Source: Actinomycetota bacterium (GTDB taxonomy: Bacteria; Actinomycetota; Actinomycetes; S36-B12; UBA5976). From it: 64,000 nucleotides of DNA. Positions 54,904 to 64,000 of this stretch are shown here, in pieces. The DNA is taken from NCBI GenBank assembly GCA_026392515.1, contig JAPLBY010000033.1, positions 85,859-149,858 on the forward strand. Direction: 5' to 3'. Made by a program: the position numbers and the translations under genes. Within the stretch, counting starts at the first letter, position 1. Each line of letters starts with the position of its first letter. The notes under the pieces were generated by a model. It saw only the letters and a program-made list of their open reading frames with translations. It was not told the DNA's origin and searched no databases.

Positions 54904-55275
54904 CTATCCCTTCTTCTGGGAGTCAACGGACTCGACGACGATTGTGATGTGGCTAGTGCGCTTCAAGATCTGGCTTGCGCGACCCTGGGCACGTGGACGG
55001 AAACGCTTCATTGTTGGACCCTCATCGACAAATGCCTGAGTGATAACAAGTGTGCGTGCATCCAAGTTGTAGTTGTTAGTTGCGTTAGCAATTGCGCTAC
55101 CGACAACTTTGCCAATTGGCTCACTTGCAGCTTGTGGCGCAAAGCGAAGAAGTGTCTGTGCTTCTTGCGCGTTCATTCCACGGATCATGTCGATTACTCG
55201 ACGTGCCTTCTGTGGTGTGACGCGAACGAAACGTGCCTGCGCACGAGCCGAGTTTGTTGTTAGAGCTTCCATCAC
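54904..55275 (-). CDS. rplV: 50S ribosomal protein L22
   Basis: A 123-residue L22 with [25 protein letters not shown] and the tunnel loop [18 protein letters not shown]. The loop lines the exit tunnel near the macrolide site and looks wild type. It lies five bases after rpsS. Confidence 0.97.
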   Translation of the reverse strand: MMEALTTNSARAQARFVRVTPQKARRVIDMIRGMNAQEAQTLLRFAPQAASEPIGKVVGSAIANATNNYNLDARTLVITQAFVDEGPTMKRFRPRAQGRASQILKRTSHITIVVESVDSQKKG

Positions 55276-55280
55276 TGTCC

Positions 55281-55562
55281 CTACTTACGCTTTGCTTTGC
55301 GATCGTCCTTCACGTGACCCTTGAAGGTACGTGTTGGTGCGAATTCACCGAGCTTGTGGCCAACCATGTCTTCAGTTACGAAAACTGGAACATGCTTGCG
55401 TCCGTCATGAACAGCCAGAGTGTGGCCGAGCATGGCAGGAGAAATTACTGAGCGGCGTGACCAGGTCTTGATCACGTTCTTGGTTCCCTTTTCATTTTGA
55501 TCGTCAACCTTCTTTAGAAGGTGTCCGTCAATGAATGGACCTTTTTTCAGGCTACGTGGCAT
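55281..55562 (-). CDS. rpsS: 30S ribosomal protein S19
   Basis: A 93-residue S19: [19 protein letters not shown] at the start, then [49 protein letters not shown]. It forms a complex with S13 in the head. It lies 11 bases after rplB. Confidence 0.97.
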   Translation of the reverse strand: MPRSLKKGPFIDGHLLKKVDDQNEKGTKNVIKTWSRRSVISPAMLGHTLAVHDGRKHVPVFVTEDMVGHKLGEFAPTRTFKGHVKDDRKAKRK

Positions 55563-55573
55563 CTCAATAACTC

Positions 55574-56410
55574 CTAGCGCTTCTTGCCGGTCTTGCGGCG
55601 ACGGACGATCATCTTGTCGCTGGCCTTATTGGCTGCACGAGTACGACCTTCTGCTTTACCGTTTGGATTCACTGGGTGACGTCCACCGGAAGTCTTACCT
55701 TCACCACCACCATGTGGGTGATCGACAGGGTTCATTGCAACACCGCGGACGGTTGGGCGCTTGCCCTTCCAACGCATACGGCCAGCTTTACCCCAGTTGA
55801 TGTTTGACTGTTCTGCGTTACCAACTTCACCGATGGTTGCGCGGCAGCGAGCATCTACGTTGCGGATTTCGCCAGATGGCATACGCAGTTGTGCGTAAGG
55901 TCCATCTTTTGCAACAAGTTGAACAGAAGTTCCTGCGCTACGAGCAATCTTTGCTCCGCCACCTGGACGAAGTTCGATCGCGTGAATCACAGTACCGACT
56001 GGAATGTTGCGAAGTGGCAAGTTGTTGCCTGGCTTGATGTCAGCAGCTGGACCGGTTTCGATGCGGTCGCCCTGCTTTAGCTTGTTAGGTGCAATGATGT
56101 AACGCTTCTCGCCATCTGCGTAATGCAAAAGTGCAATACGAGCAGTACGGTTTGGATCGTATTCGATGTGTGCAACCTTTGCTGGTACACCATCTTTGTC
56201 ATTGCGACGGAAGTCGATTAGACGATAAGCGCGCTTGTGACCGCCACCTTGGTGACGAGCTGTTACACGACCGGCGTTGTTACGGCCACCCTTGCTGTGA
56301 AGCGGGCGTACCAATGACTTTTCTGGCGTTGAACGCGTGATTTCGACGAAGTCGGCAACACTTGAGCCACGACGGCCCGGAGTAGTCGGCTTGTACTTAC
56401 GGATTCCCAT
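55574..56410 (-). CDS. rplB: 50S ribosomal protein L2
   Basis: A 278-residue L2 with [28 protein letters not shown] and the highly conserved [25 protein letters not shown]. The histidine in that loop is needed for peptidyl transfer. It follows rplW by 29 bases in the S10 operon. Confidence 0.97.
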   Translation of the reverse strand: MGIRKYKPTTPGRRGSSVADFVEITRSTPEKSLVRPLHSKGGRNNAGRVTARHQGGGHKRAYRLIDFRRNDKDGVPAKVAHIEYDPNRTARIALLHYADGEKRYIIAPNKLKQGDRIETGPAADIKPGNNLPLRNIPVGTVIHAIELRPGGGAKIARSAGTSVQLVAKDGPYAQLRMPSGEIRNVDARCRATIGEVGNAEQSNINWGKAGRMRWKGKRPTVRGVAMNPVDHPHGGGEGKTSGGRHPVNPNGKAEGRTRAANKASDKMIVRRRKTGKKR

Positions 56411-56439
56411 TTGAGTTTCCCTGTCCTATTCTCGTCCGG

Positions 56440-56742
56440 TTACGAAACCGGACCACCAAAGATGTCGATACGGTCGCCAGCTGCAACAGTTACGATTGCA
56501 CGCTTGGTGTCGGCACGCTTGCCAAAACCGGTACGTGTACGCATTGTCTTGCCGCGGCGATTGATTATGTTTACGCCAGTCACCTTTACGTTGAATACTT
56601 CTGCAACCGCAATCTTGATTTGGGTCTTGTTAGCATCCGGACGAACGATGAATGTGTACTTGTTCTCATCCAGTAGTGCGTAACTCTTTTCAGAGATAAC
56701 TGGCGAGATAAGAATGTCGCGTGGATCGTAGATAGTTGTCAT
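56440..56742 (-). CDS. rplW: 50S ribosomal protein L23
   Basis: A 100-residue L23: [49 protein letters not shown] is diagnostic. It is the docking site for trigger factor at the tunnel exit. Three bases separate it from rplD. Confidence 0.97.
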   Translation of the reverse strand: MTTIYDPRDILISPVISEKSYALLDENKYTFIVRPDANKTQIKIAVAEVFNVKVTGVNIINRRGKTMRTRTGFGKRADTKRAIVTVAAGDRIDIFGGPVS

Positions 56743-56745
56743 GAC

Positions 56746-57420
56746 TTACGCCTCTACTTCGTTGGATCCAGCAACAGCCTTTGCGGACTTACCGCGAGCT
56801 GGACCTGCAACCAGGGCTTCAAGTGCTGCCTTTGTGAAGACAACATCATCGGACTTAAGTACGTCGTAAGTATTTAGTTGATCAACAGCAAGTAAGTGGA
56901 TTGCATCAACGTTGCGTAGGCTCTTCCAACTTACGAAGTCTGTGCGATCTACAACAACCAAGATGTTCTTTGCAGTTGATACTGCATTGATTGCAGCAAG
57001 TGCCTGCTTAGTTGATGGAGCGTCACCTTCGACGACTGAAGAAAGCACATGAATGTTGCCATTGCGTGCGCGATCTGAAAGTGCGCCACGAAGTGCAGCA
57101 GCCTTCATCTTCTTAGGAGTGCGCTGATCGTAATCGCGTGGGTGTGGTCCGTGTGTGATACCACCACCGCGGTACTGAGGTGCACGAATCGAACCCTGAC
57201 GGGCGCGACCTGTTCCCTTTTGCTTGAAAGGCTTCTTACCTGAACCGGAAACTTCGCCACGACGCTTTGTGTCGTGTGTTCCCTGGCGGGCAGCTGCAAG
57301 CTGTGCAACTACAACCTGGTGAAGCAATGGAATGTTTGTCTGCACATCAAAGATGTCTGCAGGAAGTTCCATTGTTCCGGCGGCTTTGCCAGCTGGTGTC
57401 TTAACGTCTACTGATGCCAT
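56746..57420 (-). CDS. rplD: 50S ribosomal protein L4
   Basis: A 224-residue L4 with a tunnel loop [35 protein letters not shown]. In E. coli L4 is also the repressor of the S10 operon. It ends in a short alanine-rich tail ([12 protein letters not shown]). Four bases separate it from rplC. Confidence 0.97.
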   Translation of the reverse strand: MASVDVKTPAGKAAGTMELPADIFDVQTNIPLLHQVVVAQLAAARQGTHDTKRRGEVSGSGKKPFKQKGTGRARQGSIRAPQYRGGGITHGPHPRDYDQRTPKKMKAAALRGALSDRARNGNIHVLSSVVEGDAPSTKQALAAINAVSTAKNILVVVDRTDFVSWKSLRNVDAIHLLAVDQLNTYDVLKSDDVVFTKAALEALVAGPARGKSAKAVAGSNEVEA

Positions 57421-57424
57421 GACG

Positions 57425-58069
57425 TTATGCTCCCTTCGCTGCGGAACGAAGTAGTACTACTGAGCCTGTTGGTCCAGGAATTGCACCCTTAACCAAGATC
57501 AGACCCTTTTCGGTATCTACTGCGTGAACCTTTAGGTTCTGAGTTGTCTGAGTGATGCCACCCATACGACCTGACATTCGAACACCCTTGAAAACACGAC
57601 CCGGTGTTGCACAAGCTCCGATGGAACCTGGCTTGCGGTGGTTTTTGTGAGCACCGTGGGATGCGCTAACACCATGGAAGCCGTGACGCTTCATAGTTCC
57701 AGCGAAACCTTTACCCTTGGTGACGCCAGTTACGTCGATGTTGCTGCCAGCTTCAAAAGTGTCAGCGCCAAGTTCCTGGCCAAGTGCGTAATCTGATGCA
57801 TCGTCGAAACGAAGTTCAAGTAGGTGACGACGTGGAGTAACGCCAGCCTTGGCAAAGTGTCCAAGCATTGGCTGAGTTACCTTACGTGGGTCAATCTGAC
57901 CGAAAGCAATTTGGACACCTGAGTAACCGTCGTTTTCTGGCGTGCGAACTTGTGTAACAACACAAGGTCCAGCCTTAACTACAGTTACGGGAACAACGCG
58001 GTTGTTCTCGTCCCATACCTGGGTCATGCCAAGCTTTTCGCCCAGGATGCCCTTCTTATTGATAGCCAT
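57425..58069 (-). CDS. rplC: 50S ribosomal protein L3
   Basis: A 214-residue L3: [27 protein letters not shown] at the start and [39 protein letters not shown] in the central loop near the peptidyl transferase centre. It lies 14 bases after rpsJ. Confidence 0.97.
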   Translation of the reverse strand: MAINKKGILGEKLGMTQVWDENNRVVPVTVVKAGPCVVTQVRTPENDGYSGVQIAFGQIDPRKVTQPMLGHFAKAGVTPRRHLLELRFDDASDYALGQELGADTFEAGSNIDVTGVTKGKGFAGTMKRHGFHGVSASHGAHKNHRKPGSIGACATPGRVFKGVRMSGRMGGITQTTQNLKVHAVDTEKGLILVKGAIPGPTGSVVLLRSAAKGA

Positions 58070-58083
58070 AATGTTCTATGTCC

Positions 58084-58392
58084 CTACAGCTTGATCTCAA
58101 TGTCAACACCGGCAGGCAAGTCAAGACGCATAAGCGAATCCACTGTCTTAGGAGTTGGATCGATGATGTCGATAAGTCTCTTGTGTGTGCGCATCTCGAA
58201 GTGCTCGCGTGAGTCTTTGTACTTGTGCGGAGAACGGATGACACAGTAAATGTTCTTCTCAGTTGGCAGCGGCACGGGACCGGCGACTTTCGCGCCAGTA
58301 GGAGTGACGACCTCAACGATTTTGCGCGCTGAAGAGTCAATGACCTCGTGATCGTAGGCCTTGAGCCTGATGCGGATCTTTTGTCCAGCCAT
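58084..58392 (-). CDS. rpsJ: 30S ribosomal protein S10
   Basis: A 102-residue S10: [26 protein letters not shown] through [36 protein letters not shown]. The ATG at 58392 is fixed by homology and AAAGGA upstream. S10 also acts with NusB in antitermination. It opens the S10 operon after a hairpin that follows tuf. Confidence 0.97.
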   Translation of the reverse strand: MAGQKIRIRLKAYDHEVIDSSARKIVEVVTPTGAKVAGPVPLPTEKNIYCVIRSPHKYKDSREHFEMRTHKRLIDIIDPTPKTVDSLMRLDLPAGVDIEIKL

Positions 58393-58455
58393 GTGGCTTG
58401 ACCATCCTTTACTTCTAGTTTCTTCTGCCAATAAGGGGTCTTGCTTTGTTTGGTA

Positions 58456-58481
58456 GTTGGTGGCCCTTTCGGGCCACCAAC
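58456..58481 (-). terminator. Strong hairpin between tuf and rpsJ
   Basis: GTTGGTGGCCC and GGGCCACCAAC form a perfect 11-bp stem with a four-base loop (GAAA on the minus strand, a GNRA tetraloop). There is no T-run after it, so it may be a processing or pausing site rather than a full terminator. It separates the str and S10 operons. Confidence 0.6.
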
Positions 58482-58518
58482 CAACTCAAACGGTTGTCTT
58501 GCTTAGATCAGTAAGTAA

Positions 58519-59712
58519 TTACTTGATGATCTTGGTTACGCGACCGGCGCCAACAGTGCGGCCACCTTCGCGGATTGCGAAACGCAGACCTTCGTCCATA
58601 GCGATTGACTGAATCAACGCAACGGTCATTTCAGTGTTGTCGCCAGGCATTACCATTTCGGTTCCGCTTGGAAGCGTTACTACACCAGTTACGTCCGTGG
58701 TACGGAAGTAGAACTGTGGACGGTAGTTGTCGAAGAATGGTGTGTGACGGCCGCCTTCATCCTTGGAAAGGATGTAAACGTTAGCTTCGAAGTCAGTGTG
58801 AGGATTAACTGAGCCTGGGTGGCAAACAACCTGGCCACGCTCAATGTCTTCACGCTTGGTTCCACGAAGAAGTAGACCTACGTTTTCGCCAGCGCGACCT
58901 TCATCAAGAAGCTTGCGGAACATTTCGACACCGGTAACGGTTGTCTTCTGTACGTCTGGACGAATACCTACGATTTCAACTTCTTCGTTGACCTTTACGA
59001 TGCCCTGTTCGATACGACCAGTAACAACTGTTCCACGACCTGTGATGGTGAAAACGTCTTCAACTGGCATAAGGAATGGCTTTTCGATGTCACGAGCTGG
59101 AGTTGGGATGTAGTCATCAATTGCCTGCATTAGGTCAAGTACTGACTGGCCCCACTTTGCATCACCCTGAAGTGCTGGGAAAGCAGCTACGCGAACAACT
59201 GGAATGTCATCGCCTGGGAATTCGTATGCACTTAGAAGTTCACGAACTTCCATTTCTACGAGTTCAATAAGTTCTTCATCATCAACCATGTCGCACTTGT
59301 TTAGAGCAACAACGATTGCAGGAACGCCAACCTGACGAGCAAGTAGAACGTGTTCCTTGGTCTGAGGCATTGGGCCGTCAGTCGCTGCAACTACAAGAAT
59401 TGCACCGTCCATCTGTGCCGCGCCAGTGATCATGTTTTTGATGTAGTCCGCGTGACCTGGGCAGTCAACGTGCGCATAGTGACGCACTTCTGTCTGGTAC
59501 TCAACGTGGGCGATCGAAATCGTGATACCGCGCTGACGCTCTTCTGGTGCCTTATCGATCATGTCGAAAGGTGTGAATGGGTTTACATCTGGGTAAGCAT
59601 CGTGCAGCACCTTAGTGATGGCAGCAGTCAGCGTTGTCTTGCCGTGGTCGATGTGACCGATGGTGCCGATGTTTACGTGCGGTTTTGTCCGCTCAAACTT
59701 CGCCTTTGCCAC
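58519..59712 (-). CDS. tuf: Elongation factor Tu
   Basis: A 397-residue EF-Tu. The P-loop is GHIDHGKTT, then [18 protein letters not shown] and the GTPase/tRNA domains ending [14 protein letters not shown]. It carries aminoacyl-tRNA to the ribosome. The GTG start has an AGGAGG ribosome site. It follows fusA by 84 bases and is the only tuf gene in the window. Confidence 0.98.
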   Translation of the reverse strand: MAKAKFERTKPHVNIGTIGHIDHGKTTLTAAITKVLHDAYPDVNPFTPFDMIDKAPEERQRGITISIAHVEYQTEVRHYAHVDCPGHADYIKNMITGAAQMDGAILVVAATDGPMPQTKEHVLLARQVGVPAIVVALNKCDMVDDEELIELVEMEVRELLSAYEFPGDDIPVVRVAAFPALQGDAKWGQSVLDLMQAIDDYIPTPARDIEKPFLMPVEDVFTITGRGTVVTGRIEQGIVKVNEEVEIVGIRPDVQKTTVTGVEMFRKLLDEGRAGENVGLLLRGTKREDIERGQVVCHPGSVNPHTDFEANVYILSKDEGGRHTPFFDNYRPQFYFRTTDVTGVVTLPSGTEMVMPGDNTEMTVALIQSIAMDEGLRFAIREGGRTVGAGRVTKIIK

Positions 59713-59796
59713 GGTGGGTCCTCCTGGATCCTTGTGCTGTCTGTCAGAGTGACCTTCACTCCGGCAGGTTTTTTATTTCTTTTGGCCTGTGGGCCG

Positions 59797-61917
59797 TTAC
59801 TCGCCCCGGGCCTTCGAGACAATTTCTGTCTGAACGCTGGCGGGAACTTGGGCGTACTGCGCGAACTCCATGGAGTAGCTAGCACGTCCCTGAGTACGAC
59901 TACGAAGATCTCCCACATAGCCGAACATTTCTGACAACGGAACTAGAGCCTTGACTACGCGAGAGCCGAAGCGCTCGTCCATAGCCTGAATCTGTCCGCG
60001 TCGAGAGTTAAGGTCGCCGATGACATCACCCATGAAGTCTTCAGGGGTTGTTACTTCGACGCTCATTAGTGGTTCAAGAATTACTGGACCGGCGCTGCGA
60101 ACGCCTTCCTTGAATGCTTGAGTACCAGCTAGTTTGAATGCAAGTTCGGAAGAGTCAACGTCATGGTAAGCACCGTCAAGAAGAGTTACCTTGACATCCA
60201 CCATTGGGTAACCAGCTAGAACGCCGTTTTCCATTGCATCTTGGCAACCAGCATCAACTGACGGAATGTATTCGCGAGGAATACGTCCACCAGTGATCTT
60301 GTTTACAAATTCGTAGCCACCCTTAGCGGTTTCGTCGCCATCGATTGGCTTGTTTGGACCAATCGCAATTTGAACCTTTGCGAACTGTCCGGAACCACCT
60401 GTTTGCTTCTTGTGGGTGTAATCGATGCGATCAACGTTCTTAGTGATGGTTTCGCGGTAAGCAACCTGTGGCTTACCAACGTTTGCCTCCACGTTGAATT
60501 CGCGCTTCATGCGGTCAACCAAAATTTCCAAGTGAAGTTCGCCCATTCCAGCAATGATGGTCTGGCCAGTTTCTTCGTCGGTGTGTACGCGGAATGTTGG
60601 ATCTTCATCCGACAGACGCTGAATCGCAACACCAAGTTTGTCTTGGTCGCTCTTTGTCTTTGGCTCAATCGCAACTTCGATAACCGGAGCTGGGAAAGTC
60701 ATTGACTCAAGAATGATTGGGTTTGCTGGATCGCAAAGTGTTTCGCCAGTTGTGGTGTCCTTAAGACCCATTACTGCAACGATGTCGCCTGCGCCTACAG
60801 CTGCAATTTCTTCACGCTTATTCGCATGCATTCGGTAAATCTTGCCGATGCGCTCCTTGCGACCCTTAACTGAGTTAAGAACCTGAGAGCCGGCTTCTAG
60901 ACGTCCAGAGTAAACACGAACGTAAGTTAGTTTTCCAAGGTGTGGATCAGTTGCAATCTTGAATGCAAGTCCAGCTAGTGGTTCGCTATCGCTTGGAGTG
61001 CGCAACATTTCTTCATCAATTTTTCCTGGCTTGTGACCAGTTACGCCTTCTACGTCTAGTGGAGAAGGAAGGTAACGGATAACTGCGTCAAGCATTGGCT
61101 GAACGCCCTTGTTCTTGAATGCAGTTCCGGTAACGATTGGAACAGCGCCACCTGAAAGTGTTACGCGACGGATTGCATCGTGGATGTCATCTTCGGTAAG
61201 TGAGTCTGCATCTTCGAAGAACTTCTCCATGAAGGCTTCGTCATTCTCTGCGATTGTTTCAAGCATTGTCTGGCGGTATTCATCAGCTTGTGCTTGTAGA
61301 TCGGCTGGAATTGGCTCTAATGCGTAATCTTCACCGATTGCAGTTTCGCCGCGCCAAACCATGGCCTGCATGCGAATCAAATCAACTAGACCAATGAAGT
61401 CACCTTCAGCACCAATTGGAAGCTGAAGGATAAGTGGGTTAGCGCCTAGACGATCCTTGATCATGCCTACGCACATGAAGAAATCTGCACCAGTGCGGTC
61501 AAGCTTGTTTACGAAACAAATACGCGGAACGCTGTACTTGTTTGCTTGGCGCCATACAGTTTCGGATTGTGGTTCAACACCAGCAACGCCATCGAATACT
61601 GCTACTGCGCCATCAAGAACACGAAGTGAACGCTCTACTTCAACTGTGAAGTCAACGTGACCTGGTGTGTCAATGATGTTGATCGTGTGATCTTTCCAAG
61701 TACATGTGGTGGCAGCAGAAGTGATCGTGATGCCACGCTCTTGCTCTTGTTCCATCCAGTCCATGGTTGCTGCACCTTCGTGCACTTCACCGATCTTGTA
61801 GTTGATGCCGGTGTAGAACAAGATGCGCTCGGTCGTCGTGGTTTTGCCCGCGTCGATGTGCGCCATGATCCCGATGTTGCGGGTCTTGGCGAGGTCAAGC
61901 GATGTTTCGGTAGCCAC
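59797..61917 (-). CDS. fusA: Elongation factor G
   Basis: A 706-residue EF-G. GTPase motifs are [22 protein letters not shown] and [10 protein letters not shown]; domain IV includes [15 protein letters not shown] and [23 protein letters not shown]. It drives translocation and, with RRF, ribosome recycling. It starts with GTG with GAGAG upstream. The fusidic-acid region looks canonical. Confidence 0.98.
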   Translation of the reverse strand: MATETSLDLAKTRNIGIMAHIDAGKTTTTERILFYTGINYKIGEVHEGAATMDWMEQEQERGITITSAATTCTWKDHTINIIDTPGHVDFTVEVERSLRVLDGAVAVFDGVAGVEPQSETVWRQANKYSVPRICFVNKLDRTGADFFMCVGMIKDRLGANPLILQLPIGAEGDFIGLVDLIRMQAMVWRGETAIGEDYALEPIPADLQAQADEYRQTMLETIAENDEAFMEKFFEDADSLTEDDIHDAIRRVTLSGGAVPIVTGTAFKNKGVQPMLDAVIRYLPSPLDVEGVTGHKPGKIDEEMLRTPSDSEPLAGLAFKIATDPHLGKLTYVRVYSGRLEAGSQVLNSVKGRKERIGKIYRMHANKREEIAAVGAGDIVAVMGLKDTTTGETLCDPANPIILESMTFPAPVIEVAIEPKTKSDQDKLGVAIQRLSDEDPTFRVHTDEETGQTIIAGMGELHLEILVDRMKREFNVEANVGKPQVAYRETITKNVDRIDYTHKKQTGGSGQFAKVQIAIGPNKPIDGDETAKGGYEFVNKITGGRIPREYIPSVDAGCQDAMENGVLAGYPMVDVKVTLLDGAYHDVDSSELAFKLAGTQAFKEGVRSAGPVILEPLMSVEVTTPEDFMGDVIGDLNSRRGQIQAMDERFGSRVVKALVPLSEMFGYVGDLRSRTQGRASYSMEFAQYAQVPASVQTEIVSKARGE

Positions 61918-61967
61918 TTACTCTCTCGTCTCTTTGTCTTGTTCTGTCGGTTCGGAAAATTCTTGGA

Positions 61968-62438
61968 TTACCAGCGGTAATGTGCGAAGGCCTTGTTGCT
62001 TTCAGCCATCTTGTGTGTGTCTTCACGCTTCTTAACTGCAGCACCTAGACCATTTGATGCGTCAAGGATTTCGTTCATTAAGCGTTCGGTCATTGTCTTC
62101 TCGCGACGGGCGCGGGAGTAACCAACTAACCAACGAAGTGCAAGTGTGTTTGCACGACCAGGCTTAACTTCAATTGGAACCTGGTAAGTAGCGCCACCAA
62201 CGCGACGGCTACGAACTTCTAAAGTTGGGCGAACGTTGTCTAATGCGCGACGAAGTGTCTGCACTGGATCTGTTCCAGTCTTTTCGGCGCAGCCTGAAAG
62301 CGCACCGTAAACGATTGATTCTGCAGTGGACTTTTTGCCATGCAACAAAATCTTGTTAACAAGCTGAGTAACTACTGGTGACTGGTAAACCGGATCGACA
62401 ACAATTGGTCGCTTCGGAGCTGGACCCTTACGTGGCAT
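61968..62438 (-). CDS. rpsG: 30S ribosomal protein S7
   Basis: A 156-residue S7: [44 protein letters not shown] at the start and [20 protein letters not shown] at the end. It starts head assembly of the small subunit and lies near the E site. It begins one base after the rpsL stop. Confidence 0.98.
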   Translation of the reverse strand: MPRKGPAPKRPIVVDPVYQSPVVTQLVNKILLHGKKSTAESIVYGALSGCAEKTGTDPVQTLRRALDNVRPTLEVRSRRVGGATYQVPIEVKPGRANTLALRWLVGYSRARREKTMTERLMNEILDASNGLGAAVKKREDTHKMAESNKAFAHYRW

Positions 62439-62439
62439 A

Positions 62440-62814
62440 TCAGCTCTTCTCCTTCTTTGCGCCGTAGCGGCTACGCGCCTGCTTACGGTTCTTTACGCCC
62501 TGAGTATCAAGAGCGCCACGGATGATTTTGTAACGAACGCCGGGAAGATCCTTAACACGACCACCACGAACAAGCACGATTGAGTGCTCCTGGAGGTTGT
62601 GACCTTCACCTGGGATGTAGGCAGTTACTTCAGCACCACTAGTCAGACGTACACGAGCTACCTTGCGAAGCGCAGAGTTCGGCTTCTTAGGTGTTGTTGT
62701 GTACACACGCGTGCAAACGCCACGGCGTTGCGGACTGCCCTTAAGAGCAGGCGTCGTGTTCTTTGTGACTTTGTCCTGTCGGCCCTTGCGGACCAACTGT
62801 TGGATCGTTGGCAC
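62440..62814 (-). CDS. rpsL: 30S ribosomal protein S12
   Basis: A 124-residue S12: [29 protein letters not shown] and [17 protein letters not shown]. The two lysines where streptomycin-resistance changes occur are wild type. It is the first gene of the str operon here. It has a GTG start with AAGGAG upstream and an untranslated leader of about 220 bases. Confidence 0.98.
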   Translation of the reverse strand: MPTIQQLVRKGRQDKVTKNTTPALKGSPQRRGVCTRVYTTTPKKPNSALRKVARVRLTSGAEVTAYIPGEGHNLQEHSIVLVRGGRVKDLPGVRYKIIRGALDTQGVKNRKQARSRYGAKKEKS

Positions 62815-62873
62815 TCGTACTCCTTCATCTAAGTCGCGCGATTGCTCGCGAAACTTTCAAACGTTTATTGTGA

Positions 62874-63030
62874 TGGCGGCACCGCCACTAGCTCCGACCC
62901 ACGCGGTCGGGTGTGTTGCCCGTTTTAGCGCGGATTAAAAGACATTTCCTTTAGATAAGGAGCCTGTCTTGCGAACCCTGCGCCGACGGGGAAGCCCTAG
63001 GCATAGATGCGAAACCTAACTTTCGTTAGG
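62874..63030 (-). promoter_or_regulatory. Hairpins in the str operon leader
   Basis: Read on the minus strand the leader starts with CCTAAC-GAAA-GTTAGG (63015-63030, a GNRA-capped 6-bp stem). It continues with CCGACC-GGTCGG (62894-62910) and TGGCGG-CCGCCA (62874-62887). The rest of 62815-63196 has no gene. The hairpins may control S12/S7 expression or stabilise the message. Confidence 0.45.
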
Positions 63031-63041
63031 CACAAGGTGAA

Positions 63042-63071
63042 ACATTACCCACACTTATGGTTAAAGGTCAA
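63042..63071 (-). promoter_or_regulatory. Probable promoter of the str operon
   Basis: On the minus strand TTGACC (63066-63071) and TAATGT (63042-63047) are separated by 18 bases. This is the best sigma-70-type match seen in the window. Transcription would start near 63035, about 220 bases before rpsL. It fits the position after the carbonic anhydrase gene and before a long minus-strand operon. Confidence 0.6.
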
Positions 63072-63112
63072 AACGAGATCGCCCCCCACCCACGCGGACG
63101 GCGTGTCGCACC

Positions 63113-63148
63113 CCAAAATCGGACATTTTGGTCAGATCTGGACCAAAA
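63113..63148. repeat. Overlapping, mutually exclusive inverted repeats
   Basis: CCAAAAT (63113-63119) pairs with ATTTTGG (63125-63131). TTTTGGTC (63126-63133) pairs with GACCAAAA (63141-63148). Both share the TTTTGG segment, so only one can form at a time. They lie between the carbonic anhydrase stop and the str promoter. There is no T-run on either side. Confidence 0.4.
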
Positions 63149-63196
63149 CAAACAGGACCAAGCATTTCTGCCTGGCCCTGTCTGGAATTAGTGCTT

Positions 63197-63685
63197 TTAC
63201 TTAACTTCCCGAAGCAGGCCGGTGGCTACGTCAAAGACGAAGCCCCGAACTTGGTCGCGATGTGGGATGTATGGGCTGTTCTTGATTCGAGCTATTGACT
63301 GGCGAACATCGGTATCTAGGTCTGCGAACGCTTCAGCTGCCCATTCTGGCTTTTGGCCAATCTCAGCGCGGATGCCTTCCTTGAAATCATCATCAGTGAA
63401 AGTGAGCATTCCACAATCGGTGTGGTGAATCAGAATGATTTCTTTGGTTCCAAGTAGGCGCTGACTAATTGCTAGTGAGCGAATCTCGTCCGCGGTGACT
63501 ACGCCACCGGCGTTGCGAATTACGTGTGACTCCCCTTGGCCTAGGCCCAAGACGCCGTAGACATCAATGCGTGCATCCATGCAGGCAAGGACTGCGATGT
63601 TGCGGCTAGGTGGGAGCGGTAGTGGTCCACTGAAGGACTTGGCATATTCGGCATTATTTGCGAGGTATTCATCTGTAACTGACAC
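63197..63685 (-). CDS. Beta-class carbonic anhydrase
   Basis: A 162-residue beta-carbonic anhydrase. Zinc ligands are C35 (ACMDAR), H88 and C91 (HHTDCGM); the D37-R39 dyad is intact. It interconverts carbon dioxide and bicarbonate in the cytoplasm. It matches the short actinobacterial type known from Mycobacterium (Rv1284-like). It starts at a GTG with AGGA upstream. It lies just before the str operon promoter; rpoB and rpoC are not seen in this window. Confidence 0.9.
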   Translation of the reverse strand: MSVTDEYLANNAEYAKSFSGPLPLPPSRNIAVLACMDARIDVYGVLGLGQGESHVIRNAGGVVTADEIRSLAISQRLLGTKEIILIHHTDCGMLTFTDDDFKEGIRAEIGQKPEWAAEAFADLDTDVRQSIARIKNSPYIPHRDQVRGFVFDVATGLLREVK

Positions 63686-64000
63686 TTCAATTCCTAATTG
63701 TTTGTATTGGACTGTTTGTTTTGGTAAATGACAATGGTCTTTTCTGAGTTTCTAAATCTCTGGATGTAGAAACAGGGAAACGGCCGCCTGATCGTCCAAG
63801 CGGATCAGCGACCTAAATACAAAGCGAGGAATTGGTCGACATATGGTCGATGTGCAAACGCTTGGTGAGCAGGGCCACAGTTAACATGCGCACGACTATT
63901 ACATAGTTTTCAAATTTGGTTATGACTGAATTTGGTTTATGCAAAATCCTTGCAAGTAAACATTGCCTGCGAAAGTTTCTGGAAACAACAAAGGCCGAGC
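63686..64000. other. Right-end intergenic stretch without a recognised gene
   Basis: No convincing reading frame or RNA gene is visible on either strand. It contains the hairpin CTGATC-GATCAG (63788-63808) and an inverted repeat TCGAC-ATATG-GTCGA (63836-63850), which could be a regulator site for the carbonic anhydrase gene or for a gene beyond the edge. The final GGCCGAGC may be the start of a terminator cut by the window end. Confidence 0.4.

Noticed and set aside
1..64000. tRNA genes
   Set aside because: The only T-arm-like GGTTCGATTCC I saw belongs to the tmRNA; no other spacer folds as a cloverleaf by eye.
1..64000. CRISPR arrays, insertion sequences or prophage genes
   Set aside because: No regularly spaced repeats, transposase, integrase or phage protein was seen.

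Overview
The window looks like a chromosome segment of a streamlined, free-living actinobacterium, probably a planktonic freshwater type. Base composition is only moderately G+C by eye (not counted). The evidence is the gene order prfB-ftsE-ftsX-smpB, a tmRNA with an AKSNRTDFALAA tag, the roughly 1600-residue NAD-glutamate dehydrogenase, a short-lid adenylate kinase, alanine-rich tails on S3 and L17, an N-terminal tail on S9, and an Rv3654c-3660c-like tight-adherence (tad) pilus cluster. Genes are tightly packed, many overlapping by 1-4 bases. I found no insertion sequence, prophage, CRISPR array or tRNA gene.

Layout. 1-2811: end of a glycosyltransferase, a DUF2304 membrane protein, a TRIC-type channel, a cysteine-desulfurase-like enzyme and a Tat/lipobox Rieske protein. 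2861-3324: tmRNA (ssrA) with candidate promoter and terminator, followed by a short repeat-bearing spacer. 3476-10793: a catabolic island with two SDRs, an arginase-family hydrolase, a PuuD-type gamma-glutamyl hydrolase, a threonine-aldolase-like enzyme, an aldehyde dehydrogenase and a glutamine-synthetase-family ligase. It reads as gamma-glutamylated amine breakdown without a PuuB oxidase. 10810-15954: an HATPase anti-sigma-like protein, then smpB, an M23 peptidase, ftsX, ftsE and prfB. 15977-20247: seven tad pilus genes behind a spacer with two DnaA-box matches. 20469-28189: DedA, NAD-GDH, a THUMP-like methyltransferase and a homocysteine methyltransferase. 28189-36821: tsaD-rimI-tsaB-tsaE-alr-acpS, a strongly folded 330-base spacer, then glmS-glmM-rpsI-rplM. 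37036-41373: an MFS transporter, a NylB-like serine hydrolase, an ABM-domain protein and an ABC-F ATPase. 41360-62814: truA followed by the alpha, spc, S10 and str ribosomal operons with tuf and fusA, all on the minus strand. 63197-63685: a beta-carbonic anhydrase.

How parts work together. ssrA and smpB supply both halves of trans-translation. FtsE/FtsX and the coiled-coil M23 protein look like one septal hydrolase-activation module. TsaB, TsaD and TsaE make the t6A tRNA modification. GlmS, GlmM and Alr feed peptidoglycan precursors. The ribosomal superoperon shows several candidate control points: a str promoter with a long leader, a structured leader before rpsM, an intrinsic terminator between rplO and secY, and a hairpin inside the start of truA. 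Five genes have a TANNNT -10 element 5-6 bases before the start codon, which suggests leaderless mRNAs. The least explained element is the acpS-glmS spacer, where two 31-nt hairpins share the same tip on different stems, next to a possible three-way junction and a plus-strand promoter.
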